24,396 nt of DNA from Paramacrobiotus richtersi (lineage: Eukaryota; Tardigrada; Eutardigrada; Parachela; Macrobiotidae). The position numbers were made by a program, and so were the translations under genes. Location: contig JAQGAU010000746.1 of NCBI GenBank assembly GCA_034698045.1, positions 1-24,396 on the forward strand, given 5' to 3'. The notes below the pieces were generated by a model. It made no database searches, was not told the origin of the DNA, and saw only the letters and a list, made by a program, of their open reading frames with translations. Below are positions 1 to 7,503 of this stretch, in pieces. How positions within the stretch are numbered: position 1 is the first letter of the stretch; each line of letters begins with the position of its first letter.

Positions 1-486
1 AGCACAGTGGTGGTCGCAGTACATGTCGACGCATCTGATTATGCAATCGGCGCTGTCTTGGCTCAAAAAGCCCCGGAAGGTTGGCATCCGGTAGCGTTCT
101 GTTCAAAGACATTGTCAAAACCGGAGCAAAATCTATCGACTACAGAAAGAGAATGTTTAGCCATTTTCTGCTTTCCAATGAGTTCCGACAATACTAGGGA
201 GAGCAGTAAAGTATTTACTGACCACGCGTCCATGCAATGTTTATGTCAACTGAGAACAGACAAGGCTAAACTTAAGCGTTGGTCGCTAAGGTTCTCAGAA
301 TTTGATCTTGCGCTAATCCATCGGCCAGGAAGGGATAACCAAGATGCAGATGCCCTATCCCGTAATCCTCATCAACATGATCAACCTGAACCTCATTACA
401 ATGTACGGTCAGTTGATGTTCGCAGCGAACAAATAGAAGATCCTTTGCAGACCAATAATAAACTATCTTGTAGGAGTCGATCATAA
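1..486 (+). pseudogene. Ty3/gypsy RNase H domain, 5' partial
   Basis: The frame is open from the window edge to the stop at 484-486. Known role of the family: RNase H removes template RNA during reverse transcription. Counting from the Met at nt 7, the acidic catalytic positions are visible as D8 (VHVDASDYAIGAVLAQ), E47 (TTERECLAI), D72 (FTDHAS) and D115 (DADALSR), so all four are kept. The stretch between residues about 54 and 70 does not fit the family; a neighbouring frame there reads NEFRQY, which does, so two compensating indels probably lie near nt 170-205. The ADALSR motif marks the usual end of gypsy RNase H, and integrase follows downstream as expected. The domain is close to full length but isolated from its reverse transcriptase. 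Confidence 0.85.
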
Positions 487-601
487 CCCTACTGTCTGAA
501 TCAAGAATTTAGCAAGGGATTTTTCAATAGATAATGGGCTACTGTTTCATCATTCGGAATTTAACGGAGGAAAATAAAATACATTAGGCCGATCAAAACC
601 T

Positions 602-1677
602 ATGTGGTTCGACGTCGTTCAATCAGTGCATGATCACAAAGCGGGATTAGCTTATTTAGGATTCACAAATGTTTATATGTCATCACCAAACGATTTTATT
701 TCAAAGGAATGGCTAAATATATTCGTAAGTACATAGCCAGTTTTTCAGTCTGTGAGACCTGAAATCCGGGCAGTCACACCGTCGTATCTCTGCAACGAAT
801 GCCTATTCCTGAAGGAGTAATGACGCGTTTGATTATGGACACAGAAGGTCCGTTACCAACATCTAATGGATGGAAGTACATGTTAACCCGTGTGTGTGAA
901 TTGAGCTCGTTCACTATCGCAGAGGCAGTGAGGAATCATACAGCATTAACATTAGCCAGATTTCTTTTATATGAAGTTCTCTTACGATATGAATTTCCTC
1001 TACAATTACGCAGTGATAATGGCATAGAGATTGTTAGTGATATTATCAAAGAAATGACTCGACTTTTGGATATCAAACATGTTACGTCAACGTCGTTTCG
1101 CCCGCAAGTACAGGGTAGATTAGAAAGGCAGCATCAACCGATAGCTGCATCGATTTCGAAGCTTTGCGCGAAGAACCGAAGGAACCGGTCTTAGTTCCCT
1201 CCTTGGGTAATATTTGCAATCAACGCAGCGCTAGCGCGACTACAGGGATTAGTCCGTACAAAGTTGCACATGGCGTGGATTGTTTATTCTTCTTCGATTC
1301 AGACCTGCACATCAAGTTAAATGAGCCGTTTATTTAAGATATGACGCGAAACATTTGTACTTGGGCCCGATGGAGCAGCAGCGCCAAGCCGCCGCTCTCT
1401 ACGATACCAACCGAAAGGATGTGCAATTCGAAATCGGTGAAGAAGTCTGGCTCTTCTCACCCGCGCTGGAGCAAGGAAAGTCAAGAAAACTCGGATATTT
1501 CTACCACGGCCCGTATCGTATTCATGAACGTGCAGGCCCTAATAATTACAGGATCGATTATTAAAGCCAGTAAAAACAGTTGGTGCAGTAGTAAACGTAG
1601 TCATGTTAACAAAACGTTACAGCAGAAAGGAGTTTGAGCATGAATTTGGCTTAGTAAGTAAAGTGACTAAACACTAA
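602..1677 (+). pseudogene. Ty3/gypsy integrase (zinc finger, DD35E core, C-terminal module), broken
   Basis: Integrase inserts retrotransposon cDNA into the genome. A histidine-rich piece (SVHDHK, nt 623-640) and, in another frame, SFSVCE (about 736-753) look like the HHCC finger; the first Cys of the CxxC pair appears to be Phe. From 682 one frame runs to 1194 with a single TGA. From the Met at 799, D14, D73 and E109 form the catalytic triad with exactly 35 residues between the second Asp and the Glu. After 1194 the frame shifts: VIFAINAA and then GISPYKVAHG are the core's end, and GEEVWLFSP and HGPYRI (1430-1520) are the C-terminal GPY-type module. KPVKTVGAVVNV, then a stop at 1675-1677, ends it. 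At least four frame changes make it a pseudogene despite the intact triad. Confidence 0.85.
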
Positions 1678-1722
1678 TACAAGTTACAAGAAACTGATGC
1701 ATTCCTCTAGTGGTCATGCTGT

Positions 1723-2341
1723 ATGAAATGTTGGTTGATGTCAAAAGCATTCAGTGATGCTGCCGTTCTTCTCGGCACCATTTCAAGTGTTTCTTTTTCA
1801 ACCGATGGCACTTCTAAAAGTGCCGCCTGGGCAGAAAGCGGCTTGCTTCAAGTTTCATGGTTGATTCCGTGTGCGGGAAAGTGGAGTCCACAGATGTGTG
1901 CTTTCTTGCATCGCCTGTCAGGCACGGGACAGCCTCACTCGAAAAATCCTAAACCTGTCAAAACTTTTTTTCCTATCCGTTCATCGGCTGCTGATGCAGC
2001 AGATGTGTTGGAGCTTTTTGCCGCGCAGCACGGCGTGCAGTACGAATTTTATTGTTCGAAACAGGTTTATCTCCAAAATCGGCGAAAGGAGATATCCGAC
2101 CAGCCGGCGATCGACATCGGCAGGTTTCTGTTTTGCGACATATTCTTGAAATATCCCAAGCTGTATCAGGTGCTTACCGACCAAGAGATACCGTTAGTAA
2201 ACCAGTTTGAAAGATGAGATGCACCACTTGTTGGACGTGGTGGGGATCGCCACAAGCGGATTCCATCCCCAGCGCAATGGTCAGGTTGAACGTTATAACC
2301 AAACTTTGGTACATGCGCGCTCAAAGCACTGTAGACAATGA
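1723..2341 (+). pseudogene. Second Ty3/gypsy integrase core fragment (B)
   Basis: Recognisable integrase begins near nt 2096. LYQVLTDQEIPLVNQF contains the second catalytic Asp (codon 2179-2181), and after a frameshift the sequence continues HHLLDVVGI, SGFHPQRNGQVERYNQTL, with the catalytic Glu at 2288-2290. The two codons are 109 nt apart, that is 35 intervening residues plus one extra base, which places a +1 frameshift near 2210. The upstream part (1723-2090) is open but I do not recognise it; it may be a scrambled zinc-finger region or unrelated sequence. The first Asp of the triad is not visible. The motif wording differs from fragment A, so this is another lineage. It lies on the same strand, 45 nt downstream of fragment A. 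Confidence 0.75.
1807..1824. repeat. Short perfect hairpin (7-bp arms)
   Basis: GGCACTT and AAGTGCC form a perfect 7-bp inverted repeat around a CTAA loop. It lies inside the unrecognised upstream part of integrase fragment B. It may be chance; no T-tract or other terminator context follows. Confidence 0.4.
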
Positions 2342-2821
2342 TTAAAAGATCCGGTAGATGGTTTTGCAGAGTGGGATGAAAGGGAACCAGGTGTCGAAAT
2401 AGCCAACGAGATGAATATCAAGAAGAACAATAAGCACCAACAGGAAGTGCTGGTTCACCGAGCTTTGCATAATCTGCTTTTCAAACGCACCGGGCCGCCA
2501 TACAGCAAGGACTTCTTCAAAGCGGTGTGCGATGTAAGTTATGTAAGGATATTGTATCGGGAACAGTACCAAGAAACTCTAGTGCAAGCTGACAAACGCG
2601 CCGTAAAAAAGGTAGCGCCGGGAGTGCGCATGGACCGCCTGACACAAGAGCAACTGCAAGACACAAACCAATGCGTCATTTGCCGTGCCTCTCAGAAAAC
2701 AGTTATGGTGCAGCCATGCAACTATGTAGCCTTTTCTGGAACCTGCAATCCGAAATAAAAATCGAAAATCTGTCCGGTATGCCGTGCGCCGATTAAGGAT
2801 AGATTTGGTTTCTTCACGTAA
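2342..2821 (+). pseudogene. RING-finger (C3HC4-type) protein, degenerate
   Basis: The frame is open from 2342, in phase with the end of the integrase fragment upstream, and interrupted once by TAA at 2756-2758 before the natural end at 2819-2821. Counting from the Met at 2411, the C-terminal RING shows C88 and C91 (QCVICRAS), C103, then Tyr105 where His is expected, Ser109 where Cys is expected, C112, and after the stop CPVC (2771-2782) and APIKDRFGFFT. All eight zinc-ligand positions can be placed; two are substituted, so zinc binding and E3 ligase activity should be lost. About 110 helical, charged residues precede the RING. C-terminal RINGs of this kind occur in E3 ubiquitin ligases and in proteins of large DNA viruses; I cannot tell host from viral or transposon origin. 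Confidence 0.7.
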
Positions 2822-3120
2822 GCACCATGGACGGTTTAAATTTCTATTGCCAGATCCAGTCGATGAGGAGTTTAGCTTTCACTTTGATACTGGCTTAGTC
2901 GATAATATTCCTAACGACAGCGATGCTCTTTGCCAAGACATTCTTTTCAGATCATGCTACTGCTTATGGCAACGTTGACATCTTGCCGGTCGGAGGCATG
3001 TGGTCTATCAAGCACGATGCCACTTTGTCCACCACAACCATCTCGGGTAATCCTGACTTTGTCATCTGTGGCTTCGTCTTAGGAGAAGCGATCTTCCCAC
3101 AGGTCATCTATGTCGAGTAA
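2784..3120 (+). pseudogene. Unrecognised ORF pair downstream of RING gene
   Basis: Two overlapping frames look coding. The first (2784-2978) contains KFLLPDPVDEEFSFHFDTG and then NDSDALCQDILF. The second (2923-3120) contains NVDILPVGGMWSIKHDATL and GNPDFVICGFVLGEAIFPQ, ending at a TAA at 3118-3120. The composition is balanced, with alternating hydrophobic residues that suggest beta strands, and the frames meet near 2925-2980, so one gene broken by a frameshift is a reasonable reading. I recognise no family. It lies just past the RING ORF on the same strand, so the two could come from the same donor element, but nothing in the sequence proves this. Confidence 0.35.
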
Positions 3121-3340
3121 ACAAAGCACGCAGCTAATTAACTAAAAGTAAATTAACGGCTTTCTGAAATGTTACTCAAGGAGGTATAATGAAGGATTAT
3201 GTGTCTGAAAAAGTGCCGAACCGGTTTCTGTACATCTGAGTCTGTACTACCAGAGATTTGTCGAACATTATAAGAATGCTTAAATACTGACAACGAAGCT
3301 GGGAAAAGGGTAACGTCCTAGCAGTAATTTAACCAGATAT

Positions 3341-3735
3341 TCAGTACTGTTTACATAGAAAATAACGCTTGACGGTATAATTCTGAAGCACCACTTTTCC
3401 AAGAAGGGACTCTGCAGCAAAGAAGCTATAAACACCACCAATTCCAAGTAATCGTATGAGCTCTTGTACTTTTTATAATTCTAAATGATTTGTTGAACGT
3501 GGACTCGTGGATGTCAAGGAAGCTTGTGCACCTGTATCAGTCAATGCCTTTACCGCACTTCGTTAGTTAAAACTGCATGCTTGAGTAAAGTTACCGAATG
3601 CGGCTTGCAGGCACCATCGACAATATTCATGTAGTTATTCATCCAGTTCGGTACTGCCGCACAAGTTTTATCCGCCGGTTTACGGGTTATTAGGCCAAAT
3701 ACGTAACCCTGGAAAAGGAAGATGTCGCGAATTGT
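3341..3735 (-). pseudogene. Ty3/gypsy aspartic protease region (fragment C)
   Basis: On the minus strand, 3735 to 3555 reads as a coding-like stretch (for example VPNWMNNYMNIVDGACKPHS) ending NEVR. A frameshift at about 3556 then gives KALTDTGAQASLTS, which matches the retropepsin active-site signature (hydrophobic-DTGA). After one stop comes LLGIGGVYSFFAAESLLGKV, consistent with the flap and later strands of a gypsy protease, ending at the stop 3341-3343. Retropepsins process the Gag-Pol polyprotein. The catalytic Asp survives, but a frameshift and a stop disable it. No reverse transcriptase follows on this strand, so the element is truncated or another insertion replaced its remainder. Confidence 0.65.
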
Positions 3736-3739
3736 GGAT

Positions 3740-3960
3740 TTAACCTGTCAGGTGCATTAAAAAAGCGCACCATATACATCCGCATATCGTACCGGGTAAT
3801 TTGGGCCACTTTCGATAAGATTGTCTGCTGTGGCATAACCGAAGTCGAGCACCTCTACGGTGGCGTAGCAATCGGCAAATCTACGTGCAGTTTTACTGGC
3901 AGTACTGGCAGTTTAGTCTTACTGGCAGTTTTTTTCCACCCACTGCCCAACATACCATAA
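3740..3960 (-). pseudogene. Minus-strand coding remnant upstream of protease C
   Basis: Minus-strand reading gives RRFADCYATVEVLDFGYAT followed by IESGPNYPVRYADVYG in one frame, while another frame is also open for about 70 codons, so the true frame is uncertain. The position just before a retropepsin would suit the end of Gag or a nucleocapsid spacer. Cys and Tyr spacing hints at a decayed CCHC knuckle but no complete one can be drawn. It is reported as a probable part of the same minus-strand element, without an assigned function. Confidence 0.25.
3892..3931. repeat. Three copies of ACTGGCAGT
   Basis: The 9-mer ACTGGCAGT occurs at 3895-3903, 3904-3912 and 3921-3929; the first two are head to tail and the third follows after 8 bases. 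It is a local tandem amplification, probably slippage, within the minus-strand remnant. Confidence 0.6.
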
Positions 3961-4128
3961 GAAATTCAACGTTGGTTCTAGCATTAAACGCATGATACGC
4001 GAAGCATTGTAACCAGTTTCATTTTAAGTCAAATCTAGACTTTTTCAAGTCAGACGTGGTTAGGAAACATCCGACCATGGCTTTCATACATGCCACTTAA
4101 TATGCTTATGTCGTAAATAAAACAGCAC

Positions 4129-4163
4129 TGCATGCTTAAATGCATAAATAAGTGCATGCTTAA
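4129..4163. repeat. Direct repeat TGCATGCTTAA x2
   Basis: Identical 11-mers lie at 4129-4139 and 4153-4163, 24 bp apart, each containing the palindrome TGCATGC(A-like) core. The surrounding 3961-4230 has no coding-like frame. It could mark an old element edge or be chance. Confidence 0.4.
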
Positions 4164-4233
4164 GGGAAATTACTTTTAACAGTCATTCATTAGAATTCTT
4201 CATTTCCAGAGAGTTTGCTGTCGGTGATAATCA

Positions 4234-4655
4234 TCATTTCATCATCGCAAACCGTTCAGTCATGTTTCTTGTTTCATCGCCAGACATATAATCCGGCAGC
4301 TCGGTGGATTCCGGGTGCGGCAAGGCCGATGAATAACCCTCCGCTGCTAACATATTGTCCACCGCAGCCTCCGTTTCATGTATTTGAAGTTTTTGCTGAT
4401 GACGCTTGCTTATGTAAGCGCTAATCCTGGTAATTCTAACAGTACCGCGATCTGAAATCGGAGGCAAGAAAGGCATCATCGCATCGCTGATACCTTCGAT
4501 GGATAATAAATCCACGCTTTTCGTCAGTCGCGCCGGACCATTCTCTGCTTGCTATTGCTGACGGAATTAGATCCATTCGGACCAAGTCAGATCCCCTGAA
4601 GCAGTTTCCGGATGATCCATCCAGTAAGCCACAGTTGTAATTTGCTGTTGCATGT
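4234..4655 (-). pseudogene. Unrecognised minus-strand ORF, two internal stops
   Basis: One frame runs 4655 to 4234 with two stops near 4560-4570 and a natural end at 4234-4236. It contains NNNMQQQITTVAYWMDHPET and, after the stops, a hydrophilic, Glu/Met-rich stretch of 93 residues (ITRISAYISKRHQQKLQIHE, then TEAAVDNMLAAEGYSSALPH). Predicted mostly helical and polar; no signal peptide or membrane segment. The opposite strand is also open here, but its residues are less protein-like. Lying upstream of the protease remnant on the same strand, it would suit a decayed Gag, although no Gag motif is recognised. Confidence 0.35.
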
Positions 4656-4657
4656 TG

Positions 4658-4864
4658 TTATTGTGCCAGTTTCCAATAGCCACCTGGACGGCTCCGGGTT
4701 GACCTTCCTGTTCTCCGGGTGTTGCTGAGCATTTCGGCCTTACTGATATTCTTTACGTTGGCCTTCCTGACGTCGGTGGAGAACCTGATATCACGGTCCG
4801 TCCCCTCCGTTTCCACGGTTTCCACGCGGTTGATTTCCTCGAAGTGGATTAGAAGCACCGCCAT
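4658..4864 (-). pseudogene. Unrecognised minus-strand ORF fragment
   Basis: A 68-codon frame with highly charged, hydrophilic content (LIHFEEINRVETVETEGTD, then DIRFSTDVRKANVKNISKAE). It lies head to tail with the minus-strand ORFs on either side and in a different frame, so a frameshift within one larger ancestral gene is likely. No family is recognised. The charged composition and lack of hydrophobic segments fit a cytoplasmic or structural protein. Confidence 0.3.
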
Positions 4865-4907
4865 GATAATATCGCACGCGCTCCATGCGCTATTCGTGGG
4901 CTAAAGC

Positions 4908-5111
4908 TTATCCGAAGCGATCATTGGCAATGCGACAACGACTATCCAAAATAACATAAAATCCGAACAGCTCACAACCTTGACGTCGGACTTCCCGGCG
5001 AGTTTGGAGATTCTCCGGGTTAGCTCGATCTTTAATATTCACTTGATTAGACATAATGTTGAGTGTGTCGCTACCGAAAGAAACTCTGTGAAACATCGCT
5101 GTATGAGCCAT
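4908..5111 (-). pseudogene. Unrecognised minus-strand ORF fragment
   Basis: A 67-codon frame, ending at 4908, containing VNIKDRANPENLQTRREVRR and FGFYVILDSRCRIANDRFG. Arg-rich and polar. It is in the same phase as the 5325-5546 ORF upstream, and stops separate them. It is best seen as part of the same decayed minus-strand gene series; function not recognised. Confidence 0.3.
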
Positions 5112-5324
5112 CTTTCTGCAAACAATCCTAAGTGGAAATGATTTGGAGTTACCTTTACATTTAGTACCAAAACGTTTCGCCCCCTGCTCTACGATTGGTC
5201 GGCTTTCTTATTTCGGTTTTTTTCCATAACCCACATTCCCATTCTTTTGTGTTGTACGTACAATCGTGCCTGTTTGCATTATAATTTTTTGAAGGTTTTC
5301 TTATCCTCTTCGACTGTGTCTTCT

Positions 5325-5546
5325 TCACTGGTGGCGCAGTACATCCACTTTACTTTCTTCCTGTTTCCTCCCCTTAGCGTTCACTCTCAGCGCCTTTGGT
5401 GTACCGGCCATTACCTTTACTGTGGGTAGTTTCGGTAGAGTTTGAATCGCTTGTTTGATTTCCTCAACCACTGGCTTTGAAGTCTTTTTCGGTTTAAACG
5501 TGTCATCGTATATCGACTCACCCAACTTCGGTTGATCCCCTTTTTG
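5325..5546 (-). pseudogene. Unrecognised Lys/Pro-rich minus-strand ORF
   Basis: The frame reads from about 5546 down to a TGA at 5325-5327. It contains GESIYDDTFKPKKTSKPVVE, then EIKQAIQTLPKLPTVKV and KALRVNAKGRKQEESKVDV. It is rich in Lys, Pro, Val and Thr, with a probable short helix (EEIKQAIQTL). This composition resembles linker or basic regions of Gag-like proteins, but no domain is recognised. The 5' end abuts the inverted repeat at 5549-5572. Confidence 0.3.
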
Positions 5547-5548
5547 CG

Positions 5549-5572
5549 TACGTCATGCATGCGCATGACGTA
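5549..5572. repeat. Perfect 10-bp inverted repeat, 4-bp loop
   Basis: TACGTCATGC (5549-5558) and GCATGACGTA (5563-5572) are exact reverse complements around ATGC. Each arm contains TGACGT/ACGTCA, the core recognised by CREB/ATF-type bZIP proteins in animals, so it could be a regulatory palindrome; it could equally be a fortuitous cruciform. It sits between two minus-strand coding remnants. Confidence 0.6.
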
Positions 5573-5602
5573 AATTTTATTTCTTCATTTGACTTACTGT
5601 CA

Positions 5603-6105
5603 CTACGACGGTACTTTTTTAGCACGACGGGCGCATATTGCCCTACACGTATTCGGTCTCATCCGGAACAAAATCTTATATCCGACGGTCCAAGCGTCTC
5701 TCTACTTGGCCGCCAGACACTGATGGCGCACTTTCACACTGACCCAGTCTCCTGGATTAGACTATATTACCGACTTTCTACAATCGTATCGCTCCTTGTT
5801 GTTACAACGCACCATTATTTCGCCCGTAGTTTTGACCTCTGGCGCGTTTATAAGCGCATCCTGTATTCTCTGGTTATAAACATTAGCAGGAACTTCCTGT
5901 TCCTCGGCCTTCTCCACAGGGATAAAATTACCCTTTAAGCCTCCAGGGACCGCATCCGATATGATGACAAAGAGAGATTCTTAGCCCGAAAAATGACTCC
6001 ACTCGCAATGGAGATGGAGTCAATCAACACGATAAGTGAAATGGTTCAAGCGCATATCAAGTCTATTGCCGGTCAGGAAAAGTAAACGGCTTATTGCACG
6101 ATTTG
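5603..6105 (-). pseudogene. Minus-strand remnant; C-terminal part resembles integrase C-terminus
   Basis: One frame runs 6105 to 5603 with only a few stops, unusual for this window. It contains SLFVIISDAVPGGLKGNFIP, YNQRIQDALINAPEVKTTGE, and then NPGDWVSVKVRHQCLAAK followed by DAWTVGYKIL. The last part (PGDWV...K...AAK...W.V.YKIL) resembles the SH3-like C-terminal module of retroelement integrases, where a GD(W/L)V motif is followed by a G-P-(W/Y)-x-V motif; here GP has become DA. The preceding 90 residues are not recognised. If the reading is right, an integrase end lies upstream of the Gag-like remnants on the same strand, which implies two elements in tandem rather than one. Confidence 0.35.
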
Positions 6106-6119
6106 GTCACACAACATTT

Positions 6120-6605
6120 TTAAATGTTTGCAATACGGTTGCAAACATTGCTCGTAGGCCGTGTGCGAGTAAAGTGATTTCCCGGCCGCACTCGCGCGAA
6201 CTGCATGCGTTTCAAAAAATCGGACAACTCAATCATATGTTGTCTCATTTTTTGTAATGCTCTGTCTGTCTTGGTCTGAGCTGTGGTGATCAGGGGAGCG
6301 CTAGGAACGATTGGTTGACTGAGGATTATTTTTAGCACGGTGCCGTTACTAGCAGACGCCCTAACACCAGGCGGCATCAACCCTTGTTCACTTGCCTTTA
6401 CCGAATAGGCTGACTACCTAACGATATCCTTTAACATCCTTGTGAACTCCTGCACCGTAGTCGGTGCGTTCTTTACAAATGCAGCTTTAGGTGAACAAGA
6501 CGAATCAAAGAGCTTACAAACTTTTTTCTGCTTCAGTGGCCGATGGGTTAGATGCCTGCACATAAAACAAGTATATGGAATACGTAAGAAAGGGGATCTT
6601 CCCAA
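6120..6605 (-). pseudogene. Minus-strand remnant with CCHC-like motif
   Basis: One frame runs from 6605 to the stop at 6120-6122 with a single internal stop (6414-6416). Near its start is YTCFMCRHLTHRP, which fits the first three ligands of a CCHC zinc knuckle (C-x2-C-x4-H); the fourth Cys is absent at the expected place, and VCKLF follows. Later come TVQEFTRMLKDIV, PIVPSAPLITT and a clear amphipathic helix (DRALQKMRQHMIELSDFLKR). Gag nucleocapsid is the best guess, and BEL or gypsy type cannot be separated. It begins on the opposite strand about 80 nt from RNase H fragment D. Confidence 0.35.
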
Positions 6606-6683
6606 GCCGTTATTTTACCTGTCTCACCTTCAATTTCGAGATCTACCTTGGTTTTTCCGAACCGGACGGCAAAGTGCTGCCGT

Positions 6684-7140
6684 CACGACATCATGAGAAC
6701 AGAGGTCAAAACCGACGCCTTTGGTGTAGGACTTGGGGCTGTTCCAAGGCAGTATGATTCCTCTAATAACGAGAGGATTGAAGCGTACGCCAGCCGAGTA
6801 CTGAACAAGTCGGAAAAGAATCATCGAATAACTGAGTTGGAATTTTTGGCATGTATATTTGGTATTGAAAAGTTTCATAATTAATTGGCGGGTCTGCATT
6901 TTTACTAGGTAACTGATCATTCGGCGCTTAAGCCTATCATCAAAACCTGACAGCAGGTTGGTCGATCAGCACGGTGGATTCTCCGCTACTTGTGTTGGTA
7001 CTAGTACATGGTGCTAGAAAATGACCGTAGCGGATAAAGCAAATGCTTTACAGGACCAATCACACAAGAGCTTCAATATTTCAGACTCTTCGATATTGAT
7101 AATGTGACCTGTATGAAACCCCTCTATCCGAGTAACGAGT
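6684..7140 (+). pseudogene. Ty3/gypsy RNase H fragment (D)
   Basis: Counting from nt 6648, D23 (VKTDAFGVGLGAV) and E63 (ITELEFLACIFGIEKFHN) are the first two RNase H catalytic residues. After a stop, LAGLHFY, VTDHSALKPI (third Asp) and ARWILRYLCWY follow in the same frame, and MTVADKANAL in another frame gives the fourth Asp. All four acidic positions remain while at least three stops and a frameshift break the frame. The text (ASRVLNKSEKNHRITELE) differs from RNase H A at 7-486, so a different gypsy lineage is involved. Reverse transcriptase upstream and integrase downstream are not visible; the upstream side is occupied by an opposite-strand remnant. Confidence 0.75.
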
Positions 7141-7503
7141 TGGCTTGGAACGCAATAGCATATTTAAACGCATATCATCGCATGACGTTAATGATTCTCA
7201 CAAAAACTGGGATACTTTAGTAGCACCGATAGAATTCCCCGTTTGCCTCGCTCTTATTGCAAGATCGTAAAATTTATAGTCGCTTCGCGTATTACTGTGT
7301 GCTACAGGGATTCGGTTAGCTGACTAGTTCTTAAACTTAAACGTTTCTAAAATTTCCTACGTTTGGACTTGCCTGCCCCTCTACCGCAATTTTGCCACCT
7401 GCCACTTCGACGCCGTCAGGTGTTTTTTCTTTGCTCCGTCTAGGCTTTTCTCTAACGTATCGGCAAATATATGTCATCTGGATTAGCGGGATCTGGTAAG
7501 TCA
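7141..7503. other. No gene recognised
   Basis: The stretch just after RNase H D (to about 7210) has a readable frame (NELAWNAIAYLNAYHRM) that may be the spacer before a lost integrase. From 7210 to 7470 nothing coding-like is seen. A short plus-strand frame opening at 7456 carries a P-loop-like string, discussed among the findings. Confidence 0.4.

Larger units (their letters stand above)
1..1677 (+). mobile_element. Ty3/gypsy retrotransposon fragment A (3' half of pol)
   Basis: This segment carries, in the order expected for Ty3/gypsy pol, an RNase H domain, an integrase zinc-finger region, an integrase catalytic core and an integrase C-terminal module. It enters at the left edge, so its gag, protease and reverse transcriptase, if present, lie outside the window. 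Reading frame changes several times and there are in-frame stops, so it is non-functional. No LTR was recognised downstream of 1677. The gypsy assignment rests on the RNase H-integrase order and on the motifs listed in the two component entries. Confidence 0.85.

Noticed and set aside
1341..1637. 98-codon plus-strand frame
   Set aside because: It is an off-frame shadow of the integrase C-terminal module, whose motifs are in the neighbouring frame.
1807..1824. Hairpin considered as a transcription terminator or tRNA arm
   Set aside because: No T-run follows, no tRNA T-loop consensus is nearby, and the rest of the window is eukaryotic.
2342..2572. Minus-strand 76-codon hydrophobic frame
   Set aside because: It is antisense to the RING ORF, which has recognisable motifs.
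3770..3900. Minus-strand VEVLDFGYAT, resembling a Tudor domain core
   Set aside because: The match is about ten residues, a competing frame is equally open, and the retroelement context next to a retropepsin explains it better.
4380..4424. Plus-strand FEVFADDACL, resembling the FADD box of LINE reverse transcriptases
   Set aside because: None of the neighbouring reverse transcriptase motifs occurs before or after it, and the opposite strand is the more protein-like reading here.
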